Shown: positions 53,021 to 61,504 of the stretch, in pieces
Layout of the letters: the number at the start of each line of letters is the position of its first letter
Position numbering within the stretch: the first letter of the stretch is position 1
NCBI RefSeq assembly: GCF_900101875.1
Contig: NZ_FNAI01000005.1
Span: 62,001 to 126,000, forward strand
Direction: 5' to 3'
Length of the DNA: 64,000 bases
From: Mucilaginibacter pineti
GTDB lineage: Bacteria > Bacteroidota > Bacteroidia > Sphingobacteriales > Sphingobacteriaceae
Made by a program: the position numbers and the translations under genes
Notes under the pieces: generated by a model
Database searches by the model: none
Told to the model about the DNA's origin: nothing
Seen by the model: only the letters and a program-made list of their open reading frames with translations

Positions 53021-53482
53021 TTGAATACGCAGTTACAAACTCCGGCAATTGTAGGGCAAAGCAGAATAATTTCTGTTCAAACCCTATATAACAACTATGG
53101 AGCCATGCTATTAGGCTACATAGTTGAGGCAGTAAAAAACCGCGACATTGCAGAGCAATATCTTATTGCTGTGTTTAACGATGTACAAAACGAACTGGAT
53201 GAGTTTACAAAACCCGGGGTAAATGCTTTTTGCAGGTTACAATTAATGGCCCGTAAAAAACTGATTGATTTTTTTGGGAGCAGCACCGAACCTGTTTCCG
53301 AAGAAAAATCCAACAACAAATACACGGCGAAAATGAACCGCGAACAACAAATTGTTTTTTGTGGTGTACATTGGCAGGGTAAAACAATTGCCAGGCTTGC
53401 AACCGAACTTAACAAGCCAGATGAGGCAATCAGGAAGATATTAAAGGAGTGTTTTACAATTATCAGGAGTAGCAGTAAATGA
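53021..53482 (+). CDS. ECF-like sigma factor
   Basis: About 153 residues. Region 2-like LYNNYGAMLLGYIVEAVKNR with EQYLIAVFNDV and a region 4-like helix-turn-helix (GVHWQGKTIARLATELNKPD) are visible. The frame opens with TTG 53021 (MNTQLQTPAIV); an upstream ATG is followed by a stop, so TTG is the likely start. It overlaps the downstream anti-sigma gene by 4 nt (ATGA-type), a hallmark of sigma/anti-sigma pairs. Confidence 0.75.
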   Translation: MNTQLQTPAIVGQSRIISVQTLYNNYGAMLLGYIVEAVKNRDIAEQYLIAVFNDVQNELDEFTKPGVNAFCRLQLMARKKLIDFFGSSTEPVSEEKSNNKYTAKMNREQQIVFCGVHWQGKTIARLATELNKPDEAIRKILKECFTIIRSSSK

Positions 53483-53970
53483 TTAGGGATTACATAGACA
53501 GTGGGATTTTAGAAACCTACGTAATGGGTTCCGCCTCAGAAGATGAGGTAAAGGAGTTGCTGCACATGAAAGCGAAGTATCCCGAGGTGAACGAGGCTTT
53601 GCAACAATTAGAACTGGATATGGAAAAAATAGCCATGCACATGGCTATTACCCCACCACCCGCTATATGGGATAAAATTGAACAGGAAATAGGTGACATT
53701 ATCCCTCATAATTTCCAAAGTCCCGAGCCATATAAAGAAAGAAACAACTATAAGGAAAATAGAAACCACGATAGCGGCAATCAATTTATTGAGGTTGAAT
53801 CCGAATCGAGCCACATGCGTATTCACAAAACCTGGAAATGGGTTTTTGCCGCCGTATTTGTATTAGGAAAAATATTTTTAGGCTGCGCTATTTACTTTTA
53901 TCTCGAAAACAGGCAAGCCCAACAACAACTGCAGGAACTAAAAATTGAACTGAAGCAGTTGAAAAAATAA
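53479..53970 (+). CDS. Probable anti-sigma factor with single transmembrane helix
   Basis: 163 residues. The cytosolic part (1-115) starts DYIDSGILETYVMGSASEDE, as in RskA-type anti-sigma proteins of Sphingobacteria, but has no zinc-binding HxxxCxxC motif. One membrane helix lies at about 118-140 (WVFAAVFVLGKIFLGCAIYF), followed by a short coiled coil (QAQQQLQELKIELKQLKK). Overlaps the sigma gene by 4 nt. It would hold the sigma factor at the membrane. Confidence 0.75.
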   Translation: MIRDYIDSGILETYVMGSASEDEVKELLHMKAKYPEVNEALQQLELDMEKIAMHMAITPPPAIWDKIEQEIGDIIPHNFQSPEPYKERNNYKENRNHDSGNQFIEVESESSHMRIHKTWKWVFAAVFVLGKIFLGCAIYFYLENRQAQQQLQELKIELKQLKK

Positions 53971-53993
53971 TTTTCAAGGGTTAAGGGCAGCTA

Positions 53994-54024
53994 TTGTTCT
54001 GATATATAAAGATTTATATATTTG
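53994..54024 (+). promoter_or_regulatory. Promoter before the gene at 54042
   Basis: TTG at 53994-53996, 20-nt spacer, TATATTTG at 54017-54024. Predicted start near 54030; it rules out a GTG start at 54024 and places the ATG at 54042. Confidence 0.7.
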
Positions 54025-54041
54025 TGTCCCTGAACGCTATT

Positions 54042-54791
54042 ATGAACCTGGCCAACACGTTTGAGTATCAATACGAACGACTCGACAACGACAAATTAAT
54101 CGCAATTGTAAATAACTCAAGGAACTTTCAACCCCTTGCAGTTGAAACCGCATACCTTGAACTTCAGCGCCGTATCTTATCACCAGATCAACTAACGCTG
54201 GTTAATGAAAGCTTCAATCTTTACTTAAAACGCAAGGTTGAGCAGCAAAACAATGAGCTAACAAACCCGCAACCAAAGGTTGTTCGTAAAAAACCGGCAA
54301 AGCAAAATTTCCTTTCTGCAATTAGGCTTATCAATACAGTGGCTTTAACGGTGCTGGCAGTTTTTTTAATTTCATTGATGCAAGGCGACACTGTTATATT
54401 GCATATGATAGCCAATCCGCATTCCTACCGTCCCTCTTTTATTTTTATTGCTGTACCTTATCTCATGTTACCCTTTGGCGCAATAGGATTTGGCCTGCGT
54501 AGGCAATTGGGCTGGATAATGCTGGCCTGGGCTGTTATGTATAACGCATTGCAGCAAGGCTATTTTTTAAAGAATGATATCACCATAAAGCTCGACCGCC
54601 ACCTGGGAGATTCTATCTCCGACGATGATATTATCAAAGGCGCTATCGTATTCGCGTTCTATTTAACGTTAACAATAGTGGTTTGCCTGCCCGGCATCCG
54701 CGCAAAAATGAAAGCCGGTATGGCTACCATGTTTATTACCATGATCACCGCCGTAGGCTTTTTGGTATTACAGGTGATGAAGGTGATTTAA
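54042..54791 (+). CDS. Hypothetical membrane protein, four TM helices
   Basis: 249 residues from ATG 54042 (MNLANTFEYQYERLDND). An N-terminal soluble helical part of about 90 residues (LELQRRILSPDQL) is followed by four hydrophobic segments (about 96-115, 130-150, 155-172 and 200-245). The N-terminal part is a short repeat-like alpha-helical region; no family is recognised. Single gene with its own promoter, convergent with the SPFH gene. Confidence 0.75.
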   Translation: MNLANTFEYQYERLDNDKLIAIVNNSRNFQPLAVETAYLELQRRILSPDQLTLVNESFNLYLKRKVEQQNNELTNPQPKVVRKKPAKQNFLSAIRLINTVALTVLAVFLISLMQGDTVILHMIANPHSYRPSFIFIAVPYLMLPFGAIGFGLRRQLGWIMLAWAVMYNALQQGYFLKNDITIKLDRHLGDSISDDDIIKGAIVFAFYLTLTIVVCLPGIRAKMKAGMATMFITMITAVGFLVLQVMKVI

Positions 54792-54887
54792 GATTGATGT
54801 GTGGTTGATTGGGTGAATGGTGAGTAGTTGCTCTTGTTATTTTTCGTCTGAACCGGAATTTAGGGGTAGCCTCCATTAAAACTAAAA

Positions 54888-54919
54888 AGCGTTACGGAGT
54901 TAAAACTCCGTAACGCTTC
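54888..54919. terminator. Intrinsic terminator of the SPFH gene
   Basis: AAGCGTTACGGAGTT (54888-54902) and AACTCCGTAACGCTT (54905-54919) form a 15-bp stem; the minus-strand copy is followed by TTTTTAGTTTT. Confidence 0.85.
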
Positions 54920-54941
54920 CATCAAGTAAATGACTTAATGA

Positions 54942-56810
54942 CTATTCAGCCGCTTCATTGGTTTTTTGCAGCTTTTTAAGCATTTCGCTGCCTATAAGGG
55001 CATCTATCATACCGTTACCGCCGCCATCTTTACCACTAACCAATATTTCGGGAACTAACCTTATGCCATTGCTGGCCAGGGCTTCGGCTACACGTACTAT
55101 GGCGTACTGCTCGGTACCCATTGCATCGGTTTTTTGTTTGGTTACTTCGGCTTCGGCCAAACCTATGGCTTTTATCTTGGCACCTTCGGCGGCACCATTC
55201 ACTTCAGTAGCGTTGGCATCGGCTTTGGCATTCACGGTTTTGGCTTCGGCATCGGCTTTGGCTATCGTGATCCTTACCTCAGCATCAGCCTTGGCGTTAA
55301 TGGTTTTGGCTTCGGCCTCACCACGTGATGCGGCAACTCTTGAAGCAGCCATCTGCGTATTGATCTCTACCTGGCGGGTTGATTTTACAACCTCTGGCTG
55401 CATATCGGCACCGGCACGGGCGCTTTCAAACTCCTTACGTTCAATTTGCGCGTGGCGTTGTATTTCGTATGTCATCTTTTCCTCTTCGGCCAGTTTACGG
55501 TCGGTTAGGGTTTTCATTAGGGCAGCTGGCGGCACTATGTCGCCTATCAGCGTATCTACACCAATTACGTTATAGGTGGTTAAAACGGCACCAATATGAT
55601 CGCGGGCATCGCTTTGCCTTTGAATACGGTTGGCCAAGAAACCTATCACATCACTCTTTTGTGCCGAGTTACGGAAGTAGTTAGCAATAGTTGGCTCTAA
55701 TACCTGCGATACCAGGTTTTTCATTTTCCCGAAACGAGCGATAACCTTTGGTGCTTCGTTACGTGGCACGTGGATAATCTGCGACACATCCAAATTAAAT
55801 GTAAAACCATCGCTTGACCTTACTGTTATTGTACACAGGTTTTTATCCAGCTCATGCGCTTCGGTACGGCTATCGGCCCAGTTAAGTACAATGTTGGTAG
55901 TCGGTACAATTTCAACCGCGTGGGTATAAATGTTTATAGGGTGTTTACCGGGATCAAGCGGTTCGTCCCATACCCCTTTTTGACCAATGCGCACTATATT
56001 GCCATGTTTAAACGCGTCGCCGCTGGTATCCTTACCTTCGGGGCCAACAAAGGAGTTCACCACACCTACATAACCAATAGGTATATAGATCATATCTACC
56101 TGCTCAACAATTACAAACCAAGGGTTAAGGTAATAGGTACCGGCAAGTATCACATCCTCCTGCAAACCCTTTCGGCCACCGGCGTTAATGAACGCTATGG
56201 GGTCCTGATAGTTTTTATGCCCATCAACCGAGTAGCCGGCAATCTCGCCTTTATCAAGCGGCTCGCCGTCAAGCGTGGTAATAATACCAACCTTGTTTTC
56301 CTGTATCTGCGTAATGGGCACCATTATAATATCAAACAAAAACGTGTTGATACGGTAACTACCCGGCGTAAGAAATGCCGCCTGCGGACCTTTCTGGCCG
56401 TTGTTATCCAAAAAGGCAATCGCATCCTGAAACTTATCACAATCAACCGGCTTACCAAGCACACGACCAGTATCCAGCGAAGCTCCATCTTTCGCCTTTA
56501 CCAATCCCAGTTTGTTTTGCTCAATAATGGTGAAGGGTTCCATCGTAATACTGTATTGCCATGGCCACATGCTCCAATACAAGCCCGGTGCAAGCGCTTT
56601 GGCCTGCATACCGGCTTCGCCGTTGGTGGCAATGATACGGCCATCGGGCAAGCGCAATTTACCCGAGAGGGTAAACTTTTTTACCACCAGGCCAATACGG
56701 TTATCCGGTACTATCACCATACCAAAAAACACGCGTAACACAAATTTGTACATTACAACAAGTAAAATTACAGGCACAGCCCATAACGACATCACAATTA
56801 ATTTGTCCAT
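54942..56810 (-). CDS. Large SPFH/flotillin-family membrane protein with N-terminal tandem modules
   Basis: 622 residues. A hydrophobic N-terminal helix (5-28) anchors it. Residues 35-300 hold about four related modules of 60-85 residues, best seen in NKLGLVKAKDGASLDTGRVL...PGSYRINTF and NKVGIITTLDGEPLDKGEIA...GTYYLNPWF. The SPFH/band 7 domain spans about 300-450 (SSDGFTFNLDVSQIIHV). A long charged coiled coil follows with tandem AKADAE-type repeats (about 510-560). It probably forms membrane-domain scaffolds. Single gene with terminator. Confidence 0.88.
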   Translation of the reverse strand: MDKLIVMSLWAVPVILLVVMYKFVLRVFFGMVIVPDNRIGLVVKKFTLSGKLRLPDGRIIATNGEAGMQAKALAPGLYWSMWPWQYSITMEPFTIIEQNKLGLVKAKDGASLDTGRVLGKPVDCDKFQDAIAFLDNNGQKGPQAAFLTPGSYRINTFLFDIIMVPITQIQENKVGIITTLDGEPLDKGEIAGYSVDGHKNYQDPIAFINAGGRKGLQEDVILAGTYYLNPWFVIVEQVDMIYIPIGYVGVVNSFVGPEGKDTSGDAFKHGNIVRIGQKGVWDEPLDPGKHPINIYTHAVEIVPTTNIVLNWADSRTEAHELDKNLCTITVRSSDGFTFNLDVSQIIHVPRNEAPKVIARFGKMKNLVSQVLEPTIANYFRNSAQKSDVIGFLANRIQRQSDARDHIGAVLTTYNVIGVDTLIGDIVPPAALMKTLTDRKLAEEEKMTYEIQRHAQIERKEFESARAGADMQPEVVKSTRQVEINTQMAASRVAASRGEAEAKTINAKADAEVRITIAKADAEAKTVNAKADANATEVNGAAEGAKIKAIGLAEAEVTKQKTDAMGTEQYAIVRVAEALASNGIRLVPEILVSGKDGGGNGMIDALIGSEMLKKLQKTNEAAE

Positions 56811-57443
56811 TTTTTTTAAAGATTTAAGTAATTTGATTTTTTTAACGGAACCCTTAAGGTGCGGGCCCTCACAATAACTTATAGCTTAAACTGGATTGGA
56901 GTACCTTGGCTATATAGTGTCATTATGACGGTTGTAATTACAAGATGTTACAATTATTTTCAAAAATATTTTTGACCGCTGATTTTTGTGGTGATTTCGT
57001 TAATGACGTTGATTTATTAGCTTTTGATTTTTTGTATTTTAAATTGATTATACAGGTAAATCTGTAGGTACAAGTATTCACGTCTTGATGGTGTGCGAAT
57101 AAATTTCGAAGGACTTGCTTTACCGAACTAATTAATTTTGACTTTTTATTTTTGACTTTTAACTTATTATGGCGTTGCCTTCGGCCGGGCTTTTTGCTCA
57201 TACGCCTGCAGGCCTTATGCTCAATGCCGGTATCCGCGCCAATCCCTAACGCGGATTTTGTCTGAACCTGGATTTATGGGATTATCCGGATCTTAATCAT
57301 CTCGTTTTACTCCATTATATCTTTCTGTCTTTTACCCCAAAGTACCACTGCCCTCACAATCCGGTAATCACTTCCCCTAAAACAAATTCTCTATACAACA
57401 AGTTAAACAACATACAGGAATATCACTATTAAAACCACTTATT
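56811..57443. other. 633-bp gene-free spacer
   Basis: AT-rich near the SPFH gene, with a 12-bp palindrome TTGTAATTACAA at 56932-56943 that could be an operator. At 57250-57300 a diverged copy of the TTGTCTGAACC repeat (as at 26959) is present. A minus-strand frame at 56938-57201 has low-complexity Lys/Asn content and is not accepted as a gene. Nothing else is seen. Confidence 0.5.
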
Positions 57444-57602
57444 ATGAGTACAGTAGCATCCAATAAAGAAGGCACAAGAATAACACAGGGCAGTAAGAAA
57501 CCAAGTACAGAAAAACTTAAAACCGAAGGGCCATTAAGTGAAAAAGATGAGGTAAAAAAAGCCGAGGAGCAGATGAAAAAAAGTGCAAAAAAGTCCGGAT
57601 AG
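57444..57602 (+). CDS. Small Lys-rich protein, 52 residues, unknown function
   Basis: ATG 57444 to TAG 57602 encodes MSTVASNKEGTRITQGSKKP and continues with a strongly charged tail (Lys about 27 percent; EVKKAEEQMKKSAKK). It is hydrophilic, likely helical at the C-terminus and otherwise disordered. An intrinsic terminator begins inside the last codons, so the frame and the terminator are packed together, supporting a real short gene. Resembles small stress-type proteins in composition only. Confidence 0.6.
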   Translation: MSTVASNKEGTRITQGSKKPSTEKLKTEGPLSEKDEVKKAEEQMKKSAKKSG

Positions 57603-57633
57603 TATGCTTGGGTGCATACCATCCAGACTTTTT
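57588..57633 (+). terminator. Terminator overlapping the stop codon of the 52-residue gene
   Basis: AAAAAGTCCGGATAGTATGC (57588-57607) pairs imperfectly with GCATACCATCCAGACTTTTT (57614-57633); the TAG stop lies within the left arm. Confidence 0.75.
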
Positions 57634-57659
57634 GATTATGTTGCTTTTAAATAAACCAG

Positions 57660-59201
57660 TTATTGCAATTCGATAACCACTACCGATTTTGACGGTAGAT
57701 CTACCGTTAGTTTATCACCATCTTTTTTGATACCATTGAATCCGGTGATGTGGATATTGTTGGGTTTTTGAAAAGTATTTATATCGGTAAGGTTGGCGGA
57801 GGTAAGTGCCTGCCCGGTGGCGGTAGTCCATTTAATATTTTTAAATGACGTGCTTACCGAAATACTGTTATTAGGATCGAGGTTAACAAATGAGATGTGA
57901 ATACGACCGGCAACATCCTGCGAAGCAGACGCGTTTACAGCCGGAATTTCTTTGCCGTCAACTTTATACTCAGGTGTATTTAATTTTATAGGCAAAAACT
58001 TAGCATCCTGGTGAACCTTGTACAAATCGAAAATATGATAAGTTGGTGTTAACAGCATCTTATCCTTATCGGTAAGTATCAGCGATTGCAGCACGTTAAC
58101 AGTTTGTGCAAGGGCGGCCATTTTTACCCTATCGCAATGGTTATTGAATATATTGAGGGTAGTACCGGCAATCAACGCGTCGCGCATACTGTTTTGCTGG
58201 TATAAAAAGCCGGGATTGGTGCCTGGTTCTGCATCTGTCCATACGCCCCACTCGTCAACTACCAAAGCCACTTTTTTCTCAGGATCGTATTTATCCATAA
58301 TGGCCGAGTGTTTATTAACCAGTTCTTCCATTTTAAGACAGTTAACCATAGTGGTAAAATACTCTTTCTCGTCAAATTTTGTTGCCGAGCCTTTGTGTCC
58401 CCAGTTACCGGTAGGCACAGTGTAGTAGTGTAATGAAATTCCCCACATCATCCAGTTGGGGATATTTTTCATACAAACTTCCGTCCAGTTATAATCATCG
58501 GAGTTTGGGCCGCTGGCTATCTTTTTAAGTCTGGCGCCGGGATAATCTTTGGCAAATGAGGCATAGCGTTTAAACAGATCGGCATAGTACTCAGGTGTCA
58601 TGTTACCACCGCAGCCCCAGCTCTCGTTACCTACACCCCAAAAGGTTACCTTGTAAGGCTCGGGATGGCCATTAGTCTTGCGCAATTGCGCTACGGAACT
58701 GCTGCTATTTGAGTTAAGGTACTCTATCCATTTAGACATTTCATCAACCGTGCCGCTACCCACATTACCGGCCACATAAGGCTCGGTATTTAGCAGCTTG
58801 CAAAGTTCCAGAAACTCGTGCGTACCAAAGCTGTTATCTTCGGTAGTGCCGCCCCAGTTGGTATTTACCATGCGGGGGCGCAACGCGCTTGGACCAATGC
58901 CATCGCGCCAGTGGTATTCGTCGGCAAAGCAGCCGCCGGGCCAGCGCAGGTTGGGGATCTTTATTTTTTTTAATGCATCAACCACATCCAACCTTATCCT
59001 GCCTTCTTTTTTAACGGGCAGGGTTTTATCAACCCAAAAACCGCCGTAAACACCGTGGCCCAAATGCTCGGCAAACTGGCCGTAAATGTGTTTGCTAATA
59101 GTTAACTTTGAGTCGTTACTGATAGCTACGCTCGCAGTTTCCTGCTGGCAATAACCGCCAAGCGTAGCACAGGTTAACAGGATGGTCAGGAATTTTTTCA
59201 T
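57660..59201 (-). CDS. GH51 alpha-L-arabinofuranosidase
   Basis: 513 residues with a signal peptide (to about 20, GGYCQQ). Acid/base Glu193 is in GVGNESWGCGG and nucleophile Glu317 in VVDEWGVWTD; the early FAEHLGHGVYGG and LRWPGGCFADEYHWRDG segments are GH51 hallmarks. C-terminal beta-sandwich from about 400. It would release arabinose from arabinan or arabinoxylan in the periplasm or outside. It stands alone, not in an arabinan cluster in this window. Confidence 0.95.
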   Translation of the reverse strand: MKKFLTILLTCATLGGYCQQETASVAISNDSKLTISKHIYGQFAEHLGHGVYGGFWVDKTLPVKKEGRIRLDVVDALKKIKIPNLRWPGGCFADEYHWRDGIGPSALRPRMVNTNWGGTTEDNSFGTHEFLELCKLLNTEPYVAGNVGSGTVDEMSKWIEYLNSNSSSSVAQLRKTNGHPEPYKVTFWGVGNESWGCGGNMTPEYYADLFKRYASFAKDYPGARLKKIASGPNSDDYNWTEVCMKNIPNWMMWGISLHYYTVPTGNWGHKGSATKFDEKEYFTTMVNCLKMEELVNKHSAIMDKYDPEKKVALVVDEWGVWTDAEPGTNPGFLYQQNSMRDALIAGTTLNIFNNHCDRVKMAALAQTVNVLQSLILTDKDKMLLTPTYHIFDLYKVHQDAKFLPIKLNTPEYKVDGKEIPAVNASASQDVAGRIHISFVNLDPNNSISVSTSFKNIKWTTATGQALTSANLTDINTFQKPNNIHITGFNGIKKDGDKLTVDLPSKSVVVIELQ

Positions 59202-59274
59202 TGTTATAATTGGTTTATAATTGTAAAAATAACACTTATCAATTAAAAAAGAAATTTATTTAAAAATTACAGTC

Positions 59275-59706
59275 ATGCTTGTAAACACCAAATTATCAAC
59301 ACATAGCAGTTTAATAAAATACGTTGTTGTTTTAACACTTATACTAACTATTGCTTCCTGTAAACCATCATTAACAACACCGGCCCTTACAGGTAAATGG
59401 AAGTACATGAAAGTTGAGCATCCGAATGCCAACCCGCCGGATACCATGAAAAAATCGGAGCTCGACGAAGTAATCCCTTACATTCAGTTTACACCCGAAA
59501 TGAAATGGGTAATTGTATGGGGCGGCAGGTACCTTTCGCACGGGAGTTATACGCTTGATGGTAGCAACATGAAAATGCACGAGGTACTGGCCGATGGCAA
59601 AACCCGCGATTTTATTTTCACGGTATCGGAGTTTACCGAAAGCAAGATGGTATTCGAAACCATCGGCGAGGACGGCTCAAAGGTAACCGCGTTGAAGGCA
59701 CAGTAG
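59275..59706 (+). CDS. Lipocalin-like lipoprotein, small
   Basis: 143 residues. A lipobox LTIASC (Cys29) follows a hydrophobic helix. The mature part reads as an up-and-down beta structure: GKWKYMKVEHP, MKWVIVWGGRYLSHGSYTLDG, MKMHEVLADGKTRDFIF, FTESKMVFE. The GxW start is like lipocalin-type domains frequent in Bacteroidota. Function unknown; envelope-anchored. Divergent from GH51. Confidence 0.75.
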   Translation: MLVNTKLSTHSSLIKYVVVLTLILTIASCKPSLTTPALTGKWKYMKVEHPNANPPDTMKKSELDEVIPYIQFTPEMKWVIVWGGRYLSHGSYTLDGSNMKMHEVLADGKTRDFIFTVSEFTESKMVFETIGEDGSKVTALKAQ

Positions 59707-59887
59707 GTGGTGCGGGTTGCGGGGAGCGGGGTGCGTGTGGTGAAATGCGTGGATTGGTGTGTGAAGTGCGCAGGATCGTGTTGCGTTAGATGGCATATTA
59801 AAATCCTTATTCGGTGCTCCAAAAATCTTTTATCCGTCAAGGGTGATATATCATTCATAAATTACACATAGTAATAAACAGTAAACA

Positions 59888-60430
59888 ATGGATGCAGTTA
59901 ATTTTGAGGAGCAGGCAGCAGCGAGGCAGCAGCTTTTTATTACGCTCTATAAAAAGGTATTCCCTGCGGTAGCTAAATACGTTCAAAAACGGGGAGGCTC
60001 ATTTGATGAGGCTAAGGATGTTTTTCAGGATGCCTTGGTTAGTTATTACGAAAAATCGGCCGGTGATGCCGCAACTATTAACAGCAGCGAGGGCGCTTAC
60101 ATTTACGGCGCGGCGCGTTATTTATGGATCAAACGGTATAGAGAGGGCAGCCAAACCACACAACTGGATGAAGGTACTGCTGCACTAACCGATGAAACCG
60201 ATGCTCACCCCGATGAAGATAAATTGCTTAGCATTTTAGAAACCGCCGGTAAGCGCTGCATGGACCTGCTCCGCTCCTTTTATTACGATAAACTACCGAT
60301 GACCGGCGTGGCGCAGTTATTTGGCTTTGCCGGTGTGCGCTCGGCAACGGTGCAAAAATATAAATGCATTGAAAAAATAAGGGAAACCGTTAAACAAAAA
60401 GCATTAACCTATGAGGACTTCCTTAAATAG
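59888..60430 (+). CDS. ECF-like sigma factor at the head of a clpP gene row
   Basis: 180 residues. Region 2-like FDEAKDVFQDALVSYYEKS with the EGAYIYGAARYLWIKRYR core-binding part, a variable acidic linker (DETDAHPDEDK) and a C-terminal helix-turn-helix (LPMTGVAQLFGFAGVRSATVQKYKCIEKI). It overlaps the following small gene by 20 nt, and clpP follows 31 bp after that. The pairing with a protease gene suggests a stress circuit (inference). Confidence 0.78.
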   Translation: MDAVNFEEQAAARQQLFITLYKKVFPAVAKYVQKRGGSFDEAKDVFQDALVSYYEKSAGDAATINSSEGAYIYGAARYLWIKRYREGSQTTQLDEGTAALTDETDAHPDEDKLLSILETAGKRCMDLLRSFYYDKLPMTGVAQLFGFAGVRSATVQKYKCIEKIRETVKQKALTYEDFLK

Positions 60431-60683
60431 CATAGCCCAAACAGACGCGCTGCTGCATAAAAAACTACGGCCCGCCGATACCTTGCTAATGGAGGTAAAG
60501 ACAATGCTCGATGCCGATTTCCAAAACAATATTTTAGCACAGCAACAGGTTTACACCCTGGTGCAGCAATACAGCCGCAAACAATTAAAAATAGAAATAG
60601 AGGCTGTGCACGGCCAATTATTTACATCGCCGGGGCATTTAAGCTTCAGGCAAAAAATAGCCCGTATATTTTTAAACAGGTAG
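60411..60683 (+). CDS. Small helical protein between sigma and clpP genes, unknown
   Basis: 90 residues, helical and without membrane segment or Cys. N-terminal RTSLNSIAQTDALLHKKL, C-terminal FRQKIARIFLNR. The 20-nt overlap with the sigma gene implies coupled synthesis, so an anti-sigma or adaptor role is possible. No family recognised. Confidence 0.6.
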   Translation: MRTSLNSIAQTDALLHKKLRPADTLLMEVKTMLDADFQNNILAQQQVYTLVQQYSRKQLKIEIEAVHGQLFTSPGHLSFRQKIARIFLNR

Positions 60684-60714
60684 GCCAAACGCCAGCCACA
60701 AAACCCCAATTTTC

Positions 60715-61398
60715 ATGAATATCGATAAACAGGAATTCCGCAAATATGCGGTCATGCACCATGCTATTGCCGGTACCCAAGTAGATAATTACATTGCACA
60801 GGTTGAACAAAACAGCCTCCCAACCGCCATGACGCCCTATATTACTGAAGAACGCGAAATGCGTGTAGCCCAGATGGACGTTTTCTCGCGCCTGATGATG
60901 GACAGGATAATTTTTATGGGCCAGGCGGTTGACGATAACGTGGCCAATATTATCCAGGCACAACTGCTCTTCCTGCAATCAACAGATGCCAAGAAGGATA
61001 TCCAGATGTACATCAATTCGCCGGGCGGGTCGGTTTATGCGGGGTTGGGTATTTATGACACCATGCACTTCATCAGCCCTGATGTGGCTACTATCTGTAC
61101 GGGCATTGCCCTATCTATGGGCGCAATACTGCTATGCGGCGGGGCAGCCGGTAAGCGGGCCGCGCTTAAACATTCAAGGGTGATGCTGCACCAGCCATCG
61201 GGCGGGGCGCAGGGCATGGCATCGGATATTGAGATCGCATCCCGGCAGGTGCTTAAAATAAAGCAGGAGCTTTACGAGATTGTTGCCAAACATAGCGGCC
61301 AGTCCTATGAAAAAGTTTATGAAGTATCTGACCGCGATTACTGGATGATTGCCGGCGAAGCAAAAGAGTTCGGGATAATTGACGAGGTACTTGTATAG
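60715..61398 (+). CDS. clpP: ATP-dependent Clp protease proteolytic subunit
   Basis: 227 residues, normal length. The triad is complete: Ser134 in GIALSMGAILL, His159 in VMLHQPSGGAQG and Asp208 in SDRDYWM. The opening MNIDKQEFRKYAV and INSPGGSVYAGLGIYDT match Bacteroidota ClpP. The serine neighbourhood reads ALSMGAILLCGGAAG where the standard form is AASMGAVLL, and no tig or clpX gene is adjacent; it may be a second ClpP paralogue. It forms barrel-shaped 14-mers with ClpX/ClpA-type unfoldases. Third gene of the sigma row; a terminator follows. Confidence 0.93.
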   Translation: MNIDKQEFRKYAVMHHAIAGTQVDNYIAQVEQNSLPTAMTPYITEEREMRVAQMDVFSRLMMDRIIFMGQAVDDNVANIIQAQLLFLQSTDAKKDIQMYINSPGGSVYAGLGIYDTMHFISPDVATICTGIALSMGAILLCGGAAGKRAALKHSRVMLHQPSGGAQGMASDIEIASRQVLKIKQELYEIVAKHSGQSYEKVYEVSDRDYWMIAGEAKEFGIIDEVLV

Positions 61399-61450
61399 AT
61401 GTGCGGATTTCAAATGTGCAGATATGAAGATTGAATTAAGGTGTAGATAC

Positions 61451-61484
61451 AAGACTTACGAAGTTTAAAAACTTCGTAAGTCTT
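61451..61484. terminator. Intrinsic terminator between clpP and the convergent exporter gene
   Basis: AAGACTTACGAAGTTT (61451-61466) pairs with AAACTTCGTAAGTCTT (61469-61484). Works on both strands. Confidence 0.85.
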
Positions 61485-61504
61485 TCGCCATTTTGTAATT
61501 TTCT

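Noticed and set aside
56938..57201. 87-codon minus-strand frame upstream of the SPFH gene
   Set aside because: Low-complexity Lys/Asn/Ser composition typical of AT-rich spacer; no start context or conserved features.
59707..59800. G-rich tract after the lipocalin-like gene as a possible G-quadruplex
   Set aside because: Only three runs of three or more G lie close together, so a stable quadruplex is unlikely.
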